Origin: Streptosporangium nondiastaticum
GTDB lineage: Bacteria > Actinomycetota > Actinomycetes > Streptomycetales > Streptomycetaceae
Reading direction: 5' to 3'
Assembly: GCF_003011965.1 (NCBI RefSeq)
Contig: NZ_PXWG01000015.1
Span: 1-64,000 of the forward strand
DNA: 64,000 bases
The position numbers and the translations under genes are program-made. The notes beneath the pieces were generated by a model. The model was not told where the DNA came from. It saw only the letters and a list, made by a program, of their open reading frames with translations, and ran no database searches. This document shows, one piece after another, positions 58,588 through 64,000 of this stretch (the stretch's first letter is position 1; each line of letters starts with the position of its first letter).

Positions 58588-59103
58588 TCAGATCCCGAAG
58601 GGGGCCGCGTAGCGGACGGTGCCGCTCGGCAGCGGGTGGGTCCCGTCCAGCGACATGGCCATCATGGCCTCGTCCGGGACGTCGATGGTCAGGCCGATGC
58701 CGTGCGCGGAGGCGCGGCCGAAGCCGAACCGCGGGTAGTACGCCGGGTGTCCGAGGACGGTGACATAACGCTCGCCCATGTCCTCGGCCGCCGCGAGTGC
58801 CGCGCGGATGGCGGCCGAGCCCGCGCCGCCGTGCTGACACTCGGGGAGTACGGCGACGGGGGCCAGACACAGGGCCGGGGTGTCGCCGATGTGGCAGCGG
58901 GTCAGCAGTGCGTGGCCGACGGGCTTGCCGTCCTCGCCGGTGCTGACGACGGACAGCCCGTCGATCCAGGACGGGTCGGTGCGCAGGGCGTCGACGAGGT
59001 CGGCTTCCAGCGGCGTCTCGAAGGCCGCGAGGTTGATCTCGCGGACGGCGGGGATGTCGGCGCCGGTCTCGGCGCGGGTGATCCAGTGGTTACGGGTACG
59101 CAT
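58588..59103 (-). CDS. GNAT N-acetyltransferase (YhbS-like)
   Basis: A 171-aa GNAT with A-P-V-A-V-L-P-E-C-Q-H-G-G-A-G-S-A-A-I (acetyl-CoA loop, about 85-100), V-T-V-L-G-H-P-A-Y-Y-P-R-F-G-F-G-R-A (the YhbS signature) and A-M-S-L-D-G. Acetyl acceptor unknown. Starts at 59103 on a genomic segment with no close neighbour upstream. Confidence 0.9.
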   Translation of the reverse strand: MRTRNHWITRAETGADIPAVREINLAAFETPLEADLVDALRTDPSWIDGLSVVSTGEDGKPVGHALLTRCHIGDTPALCLAPVAVLPECQHGGAGSAAIRAALAAAEDMGERYVTVLGHPAYYPRFGFGRASAHGIGLTIDVPDEAMMAMSLDGTHPLPSGTVRYAAPFGI

Positions 59104-59190
59104 GACGGGATGAAGATCCGTTTCATGGCCGGAATCGTGCGGGGACGGCCTCGCGGGCTCACGCTCCGTGCGCGAGGCGGGGTGCCTGGG

Positions 59191-59259
59191 TCAGGCCGTC
59201 GCCCGGGACGTGAGGGTGGTCCGGGCGCTGCTCGTCGCAGTGGCCTTGAGCGCGGTCAT
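59191..59259 (-). CDS. Possible 22-residue peptide ORF
   Basis: An ATG at 59259 preceded by GGGAGGTGGGG opens M-T-A-L-K-A-T-A-T-S-S-A and ends at a TGA at 59191. The good Shine-Dalgarno and an A/T-richer upstream stretch (59285-59345) support expression. The Thr/Ala/Ser-rich sequence could be a leader peptide or a small secreted peptide, but chance cannot be excluded. Confidence 0.3.
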   Translation of the reverse strand: MTALKATATSSARTTLTSRATA

Positions 59260-59580
59260 CAACCCCACCTCCCTCTCTTCGTCCTCAATCCGGATCAGCA
59301 CGTACGTTCCATGTCTACCACACGGTCCGGAACCTCCGCTTCGAATATTTCCGGGGATCGCGGACGGCCGCGGCCGTCCGCCGCCGGCCACGGTCAGGGT
59401 CGCAGCTCCTCCTCCGGGATGGACCGCAGTGCTCTCCCCTCCTTCCTCCGGCGGAGACCACGCTGGTCATCGTGGACGATGCCCGGCCGTGCAGCGGCCG
59501 CGATCGTGGAGTGGAAGAGCACGTTCATCCACGGCAGCAGGCACCGCGGGAGCAGGTGCCGGGGCGGGAGCAGCAGAACC
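59260..59580. other. Intergenic region before the flavin oxidase gene
   Basis: About 320 bp upstream of the oxidase gene contain no recognised coding sequence. The A/T-richer part 59285-59345 could hold promoters in either direction. A purine/pyrimidine-rich segment (ctcctcctcc, ctcccctccttcctcc) lies at 59405-59450. Confidence 0.5.
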
Positions 59581-61198
59581 ATGAGAGACGTGACGCGGCG
59601 TGGGGTACTGGCAGGCGCGGCCGTGTTAGGCGGGGCGGCGGCCGGGCAGCGCCGTGCCCGCGGTGGCGGCGGAGGCGGCGGCGACGGAGGCCGGGGCAGC
59701 CGCCCCGGCCCGGCCGGGCCCCGCCAAGGCCGGCCCGGACGACTTGCGGTACCGGTCGCTCACCCACCGCGGATGCAACGCGCGCTTCGCCGGCACGCCC
59801 GACTACGTACGCGTGGCCGCATCGACCGAGCAGGTCGTCGAAGCCGTCCAGCAAGCCGTACGCGAGGGCAGGCGCATCGCCGTCCGCAGCGGCGGTCACT
59901 GCTTCGAGAACTTCGTCGACGACCCCGCTGTCCGCGCCCTCATCGACCTTTCGCCCATGACCGCCGTCCACTACGACGAGCGGCGCCGGGCGTTCGCCGT
60001 CGAGCCCGGTGCGTCGCTCGGCGAGACGTACCGGAAGCTGTTCGTCGGCTGGGGCGTCGTCATTCCGGCGGGTGCCACCGCGGAGGTGGGCGTGGGCGGG
60101 CACATCCTCGGAGGCGGCTACGGGGCCCTGTCGCGCCGCTACGGGCTGGGCGTGGACCATCTGTACGCCGTCGAGGTCGTGGTCGTGAACGGGCGGGGCG
60201 AGGCCTCCGCGGTGGTGGCCACGCGGGAGGCGGACGATCCCCGCCGCGATCTGTGGTGGGCGCACACCGGCGGCGGGGGCGGCAACTTCGGCATCGTCAC
60301 CCGCTACTGGTTCCGCTCTCCCGGCGCCGAGGGCTCCGACCCGGCGCGGCTGCTGCCCCGCGCCCCTTCCTCCGCGCTGACCTTCAGCGCTTCCTGGTCC
60401 TGGAAGGACCTCGACCAGGAGGCCTTCACCCGGCTGGTGCGCAACCACGGCAGCTGGCACGAGCACAACAGCGCCCCGGGTTCCGCCTACGCGGGCCTGT
60501 TCAGCGTCTTCATGCTCAACAGCCGCAAGGCCGGCACGGTCGACCTGGTCGGCGTGGTCGACTCCAACGGATCACGCGCCCGGCAACTGGTGGACGACTA
60601 CGTGGCCGCCGTCGGCCGCGGGGTGCGGGCGCGGCCCACCCGTACCCATGAGGACCAGCCGTGGCTGCAGGCCGCCGCGAACGTGCAGGAGACCCCTCCG
60701 GCGTTCTTCAAGGCCAAGGCCGCCTACCTGCGCAAGCGGTACACGGACCGGCAGACCGGCACGCTCCACGGCCACTTGGCGAGCGCCGCCGGTGACCGCG
60801 TCGGCGGCTCGGTCTGGCTCGTCTCCTACGGCGGGGAAGTGGCCGCCGTCGCGCCCGACGCGACGGCCGTCGCACAGCGGGACTCCATCCTCAAGGCGGT
60901 CTACCTCACCGGCTGGGCGACCCCGGACGACGAGGGGCCTTCCCTGGCATGGGTACGAGGGCTCTACCGCGCCATGTACGCCGACACCGGCGGCGTACCG
61001 GTGCCGGGCGACGTCAGCGACGGCTCCTTCGTCAACTACCCCGACACCGGCCTCGCCGACCCCGCCCTGAACACCTCCGGCACGCCGTGGCACACCCTCT
61101 ACTACAAGCAGCACTACCCCCGCCTCCAGCAGATCAAGGCGCGCTGGGATCCCCGCGACGAATTCCGCCACGCCCTGTCGATCCGCCTGCCCCGGTAG
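59581..61198 (+). CDS. FAD-linked oxidase (berberine-bridge type) with a frameshifted Tat signal
   Basis: The catalytic frame (about 59654-61198) has R-S-G-G-H-C-F-E-N-F-V with the histidine for covalent FAD, V-G-V-G-G-H-I-L-G-G-G-Y-G, and a C-terminal berberine-bridge segment (H-Y-P-R-L-Q-Q-I-K-A-R-W-D-P). The usual cysteine before V-G-V-G-G-H is missing, so FAD should be mono-covalent. Upstream, ATG 59581 behind GGGAG encodes a twin-arginine signal (T-R-R-G-V-L-A-G-A-A-V-L-G-G-A-A-A-G) but in a different frame from A-V-P-A-V-A-A-E-A that continues the protein; a one-base shift near 59645-59655 would join them. Either sequencing error or a broken signal. Confidence 0.8.
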
Positions 61199-61279
61199 CC
61201 ACTCGGCTTCTGTCCTGCTCCGGTAGTCACATGGACCTCCGTCCGACCTCCGCCCGGCTCCGGTGTCCCGCTCCGGTCC

Positions 61280-61972
61280 TCAGCTGTAATCGGCGAGGGC
61301 CGGGGCCAGCAGGTCGAACGCCCGGACGGCCTCCCCTTCGAGGACCGCGGCGATCTCCGGATTGGCGCGCCCGGCCAGGGTGAGCTCCTGGATGCGCTGG
61401 AAGAGGACCCGGTGCACCCCGCCCAGCAGGGCCGCGGCCGCGCGCGGGGTGATGTCGCCGGCGGACGCGCCGGTGGCCTCGGCGAGGGCCGCGGCCAGGG
61501 CCTCCTCGCGCTGGTCGTGAAGGCCGCGCAGACAGGCCGAGAGCGTGGGGCTCTCCACGATCATGCGGATGAACTCCGGTCCGGCGAACCCGGCGACGGG
61601 GTCCTGGGCGGCGACGGCGGAGAGGAACGCGCGCCGCAGGGCTGCGAAGGGGGACTCGCCGGGCTCCCGGCCGGAGACCGTACGCGCCAGGCCGGCGACG
61701 AACTCGTCCTGGTGGTCCAGCGCCATGTCCTCCTTGCGCGGGAAGTAGTTGGTGACGGTCTTCTTGGCGACGCGGGCGGCGTCGGCGATCTCCGCGAGGG
61801 TGGTGGCCTCGAAGCCCTGCTGCAGGAAGAGCCGCGTCGCGTGGTCGGAGATCAGCTGCCGCGTCTCCCGCTTCTTGGTCTCGCGCAGACCCGTCGCCGG
61901 CTCGTCCGGCCTCCTCGTTCCGGAGGCGGAGCCTCTGCTCGTCCCGGGACCCGTGTCCGTACTCATGCCCAT
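61280..61972 (-). CDS. TetR-family regulator
   Basis: The 230-aa regulator has the HTH L-A-E-I-A-D-A-A-R-V-A-K-K-T-V-T-N-Y-F-P-R-K (about 59-80) preceded by a low-complexity 30-residue N-terminus. The M-G-M-S-T start is at 61972 (ATG 61966 is the alternative). Divergent from the DUF5701 gene; two TTAC-N7-GTAA boxes lie between them, making that gene the likely target and suggesting autoregulation. Confidence 0.92.
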   Translation of the reverse strand: MGMSTDTGPGTSRGSASGTRRPDEPATGLRETKKRETRQLISDHATRLFLQQGFEATTLAEIADAARVAKKTVTNYFPRKEDMALDHQDEFVAGLARTVSGREPGESPFAALRRAFLSAVAAQDPVAGFAGPEFIRMIVESPTLSACLRGLHDQREEALAAALAEATGASAGDITPRAAAALLGGVHRVLFQRIQELTLAGRANPEIAAVLEGEAVRAFDLLAPALADYS

Positions 61973-61981
61973 GAGGGAATC

Positions 61982-62051
61982 TTACCCCGGACGTATTTTT
62001 ATGTTGACCCCCTGTGGCGCTCGGAGCTAAAATTACCTCCGACGTAATTTT
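61982..62051 (+). promoter_or_regulatory. Divergent promoter with two TetR operator boxes
   Basis: A 23-bp palindrome (A-A-A-A-T-T-A-C, 7 nt, G-T-A-A-T-T-T-T) spans 62029-62051, and a second box, T-T-A-C-C-C-C-G-G-A-C-G-T-A-T, is at 61982-61996. A promoter T-T-G-A-C-C (62004-62009), 18 nt, T-A-A-A-A-T (62028-62033) drives the DUF5701 gene, and the palindrome covers its -10, the layout of a repressor site. Confidence 0.75.
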
Positions 62052-62071
62052 CCCCTGAGGGGAGATCATCG

Positions 62072-62899
62072 GTGACAGTGAAAGCAAAGGTGCCAGTGAC
62101 AGAGGCAACGGCAATGGCCACGAACGCGACCATGACGGCGACCACGACCACGACCGAGACGGCATTCGATGCCGGAGCCGAGTTCGACCGCCAGGTCCGT
62201 ACCCTCACCGGTCTCGGCTACCCGGCCCTGGCGGGCCTGGCTCCCAAGGAGTTCGCCGCCCTGACCGCTCCTCTGCGTGCCCGTGCCGTGGCGCACGCCG
62301 ACGCCGCGGCAGCGGCCGGTGGCCGGGAGTCGTGCGGCCCCGAGGGCGGCCGAGTGCCCTTCCTGCTGGTCGTCCCCCGGAACCTGGTGCCCATCGAGGA
62401 GACGATGCCGCGCACCGTCCTCCACGGCGGAAACCGCCCCGGGTTCGTCGACCGCTCCTTCGAGCCCGGCGCCCTCGAACGCTTCGTCGCCACCCGGGAA
62501 ACCGGGCTTCCGCGCGATCAGGACGCCGAAGCCGAAACCGCGGCTGACTCCGTAGCCGGCGTCGGCGCCGTCCCGTACCTGCTGTTCGACATCGAGCGTG
62601 GTGAGGAGTTCTGCGGCGCAGTGCCCCATGAGGCCATGGACGCCGTCGCGGGGCGGGGGCGCACCCTCCTCACCATCGAGGAGGGCATCGCGCTCATCAC
62701 CCTCTTCCCCGGGATCCTCGTGAAGAACAAGTGCTTCTCCCTCGGCGGTTCGCGCTCCGGCGACCGCCGGGTCCCCGCGCTCTGGATCAGCCGGAAGGCC
62801 CCCAAGCTCGGCTGGTGCTGGCAGGGCAACCCCCACACCTGGCTCGGCATGGCTTCGGCAGGCGGTCGCAGCGCCACGGCCGTGGAGTCGCAGGAGTAA
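62072..62899 (+). CDS. DUF5701 family protein
   Basis: A 275-aa protein with a Thr/Ala-rich N-terminal 30 residues, then F-D-R-Q-V-R-T-L-T-G-L-G-Y-P-A-L-A-G, P-F-L-L-V-V-P-R-N-L-V-P, Y-L-L-F-D-I-E-R-G-E-E-F, and S-L-G-G-S-R-S-G-D-R-R-V-P-A-L-W-I-S. This is DUF5701, a soluble actinobacterial family of unknown function. GTG start at 62072 behind GAGGGGAG. Under TetR control by the divergent palindrome. Ends in a very strong hairpin. Confidence 0.85.
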   Translation: MTVKAKVPVTEATAMATNATMTATTTTTETAFDAGAEFDRQVRTLTGLGYPALAGLAPKEFAALTAPLRARAVAHADAAAAAGGRESCGPEGGRVPFLLVVPRNLVPIEETMPRTVLHGGNRPGFVDRSFEPGALERFVATRETGLPRDQDAEAETAADSVAGVGAVPYLLFDIERGEEFCGAVPHEAMDAVAGRGRTLLTIEEGIALITLFPGILVKNKCFSLGGSRSGDRRVPALWISRKAPKLGWCWQGNPHTWLGMASAGGRSATAVESQE

Positions 62900-62903
62900 G
62901 CGA

Positions 62904-62961
62904 GAACCCCGGGCCCCCGCCTCGCGCCGTGACCACCGGCGCGAGGCGGCGGCCCGGGTTC
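62904..62961 (+). terminator. Long hairpin after the DUF5701 gene
   Basis: Arms of about 24 nt (62904-62928 and 62938-62961) pair with few interruptions around a 7-9 nt loop. It isolates the gene from the TNT gene downstream. Confidence 0.7.
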
Positions 62962-63084
62962 CACATGGCTGATCTTGGTCTCCCTCCCCCCTCGCGATCC
63001 GGGACAGCATGAGCGAGCGGTGAGGCTGCCGGTACCGGTGTGCCTCATGAGCGCCACGAGTCCCGTACGAGGAGGGGAAACTGA

Positions 63085-63822
63085 ATGAGCGACAGAAGGC
63101 GTCTTCTGGCGGCTCTCTCCGGAACCGCGCTGGCCGGCACACTGCTGGCCGGCCCGGCCTACGCCGCGCCGCAGGCGCAGGGCGACGACCGGGAGCGAAT
63201 ACCCGCCGCGGCCCCGCAGACCGCCGGCGCCACGAAGGCCGCCGACCTCCGGGCGAAACTGTGCACCGGGTCGCTGGACCCGAAGAACCCCCAGCTCGGC
63301 CCCGCCGCCAACACCCTTCCCGGACCGGCGCAGAAGCCCGTCGGCCCCCTCCTCAGCGGCTACGACAGGACCGGCGGCCTCAAGCCCGACAAGTTCCTCA
63401 GCAAGTACTGGACGGGAAAGCCCAACTGGAACTACCCGCCGAACGACGGCTTCGCCACACGGGGCGGGAAGCTCGACAAGAACAAGACCACCCTCAAGGC
63501 GGGACAGAAGCTGGACCGCTTCGGCCACGAGGGCGGCAGCTTCCTCGCCCCGGCCGGGGCCCGCTACTCGCAGCGCGCCCTGCCGCCGGACAGCCTGCAG
63601 ACCATCGACGACAAGTACCCGTGCAACTACCACGTGTACACCGTCGCCAAGCCCTTCACGGTCTGGCAGGGTGGCATCGCCGCGTGGTTCGAGCAGCCCG
63701 GCGGCGGGCAGCAGATCCTGCTCGACCCGGCGCTGGTCCCCGACGCGCCGAAGCCCAAGCTCAGCGTGGGATGGCTGGTCGACAAGGGCTACCTCAAGCG
63801 CGCCGACACCCTGGCGAAGTGA
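63085..63822 (+). CDS. Secreted TNT-domain NAD+ glycohydrolase toxin
   Basis: A 245-aa protein with a signal peptide (cleavage near A-Y-A-A at 26-28) and a C-terminal TNT domain (PF14021 type). W-N-Y-P-P-N-D-G-F-A (115-124), L-D-R-F-G-H-E-G-G-S-F (143-153), A-R160-Y-S-Q-R-A-L-P, and A-W-F-E-Q-P-G-G-G-Q209-Q are the family core; R145, R160 and the glutamine after P-G-G-G match the NAD-binding residues of CpnT TNT. Two cysteines (60 and 180) could pair. These enzymes hydrolyse NAD+. GAGGGGA precedes the ATG. The next gene is a probable immunity protein. Confidence 0.87.
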   Translation: MSDRRRLLAALSGTALAGTLLAGPAYAAPQAQGDDRERIPAAAPQTAGATKAADLRAKLCTGSLDPKNPQLGPAANTLPGPAQKPVGPLLSGYDRTGGLKPDKFLSKYWTGKPNWNYPPNDGFATRGGKLDKNKTTLKAGQKLDRFGHEGGSFLAPAGARYSQRALPPDSLQTIDDKYPCNYHVYTVAKPFTVWQGGIAAWFEQPGGGQQILLDPALVPDAPKPKLSVGWLVDKGYLKRADTLAK

Positions 63823-63871
63823 CCGAGCGGCCGAAGTGACCGAGCGGCCGAAGCGGTTGAGCGGCCGAAGC
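63821..63871 (+). repeat. Three tandem 17-bp repeats between toxin and next gene
   Basis: Three copies of G-A-C-C-G-A-G-C-G-G-C-C-G-A-A-G-(T/C) (63821-63837, 63838-63854, and a variant 63855-63871) begin at the TNT stop codon and run up to 10 bases before the next start. Their palindromic C-G-G-C-C-G core could fold or bind protein. Confidence 0.85.
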
Positions 63872-63880
63872 GATCGGAGC

Positions 63881-64000
63881 ATGGACGTGACGGATCCGGC
63901 GTGCGACCGGCAGGCGGCGTACGAGGCCCTGCGCGCAGCCGGGGTCCACGACCGCCTCTACCGCATCGAAGGCGTCCACGAGCCGGCCGAGCCCCTGCCG
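63881..64000 (+). CDS. Probable TNT immunity-type protein, N-terminal part (truncated by the window)
   Basis: An ATG at 63881 opens 40 codons that run off the window: D-R-Q-A-A-Y-E-A-L-R-A-A-G-V-H, then R-L-Y-R-I-E-G-V-H-E-P. This beginning is the same as that of small proteins that follow TNT-domain genes in many Streptomyces. By position it should neutralise the TNT domain before export. GGAGC precedes the start. The assignment rests on context. Confidence 0.6.
   Translation, partial: MDVTDPACDRQAAYEALRAAGVHDRLYRIEGVHEPAEPLP

Overview
The window is high-GC DNA (very strong G/C third-position bias, GTG starts, GGAG-type ribosome binding sites) and gene content points to Streptomyces: DUF5997, DUF6083, DUF5701, DUF1540 and DUF4232 proteins, many secreted proteins and lipoproteins, a PP2C phosphatase and numerous GNATs. 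No rRNA, tRNA, CRISPR array, insertion sequence or integrase was seen. The mix of conserved small genes and unusual accessory loci suggests a chromosomal arm. A diphtheria-toxin-like gene of the kind reported from Austwickia and some Streptomyces (S. albireticuli group) hints at that part of the genus, but this is an inference.

Region 1 (184-9676, + strand) looks like a specialised-metabolism or catabolic cluster built on the C5 tetrapyrrole route: a YCII-LuxR regulator, two Asp/Glu-racemase-superfamily enzymes, an FAD monooxygenase, then hemB, hemA, an NDP-forming acyl-CoA synthetase and hemL. Together hemA, hemL and hemB would convert glutamyl-tRNA to 5-aminolevulinate and porphobilinogen; hemC, hemD and later steps are absent, and HemB lacks the zinc cysteines. 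A convergent ohr gene and an alpha-methylacyl-CoA racemase-like gene with a small phosphatase follow (to 11843).

Region 2 (12117-26534) is a patchwork of short units: membrane protein, DUF1266 protein, a LysR effector-binding domain without a DNA-binding domain, DUF5997, GNAT with a terminator/SD-sequestering leader, DUF1540, methyltransferase, ATP-grasp protein with a GNAT remnant, PP2C phosphatase, polyprenyl synthase, secreted proteins, hydrolase, TetR/aldo-keto reductase pair and glutathione peroxidase.

Region 3 (26736-34133, - strand) is the most striking system: a tightly coupled five-gene operon of a class III nucleotide cyclase, a degenerate NTPase/HEAT-like protein, an SPFH/coiled-coil protein, a PycTM-like (DUF5706) membrane effector and an M48 metalloprotease, preceded by a co-oriented Crp/Fnr regulator with an intact cyclic-nucleotide cassette. 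It reads as an expanded Pycsar-like cyclic-nucleotide immunity or stress system. The cyclase and the NTPase/HEAT protein carry the same 18-residue glycine-rich motif.

Region 4 (34383-35942) is a full-length secreted diphtheria toxin homologue: signal peptide, ADP-ribosyltransferase domain with conserved His and Glu, a disulfide-bounded basic cleavage loop, and a translocation domain, with an unlike C-terminal domain. Region 5 (35971-42593) is a 2-aminoethylphosphonate-type uptake and catabolism operon with a GntR regulator.

Region 6 (42642-64000) is rich in secreted proteins: an SLT-type transglycosylase, a DUF4232 protein, an HNH-nuclease lipoprotein, a secreted protein-arginine deiminase, a berberine-bridge-type oxidase with a frameshifted Tat signal, and a TNT NAD-glycohydrolase followed by the start of a probable immunity gene. 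It also holds a pair of very large unrecognised proteins (1251 and 1436 aa). Starts were chosen by eye from ribosome binding sites and domain alignment; family assignments rest on motif recognition and were not checked by database search.
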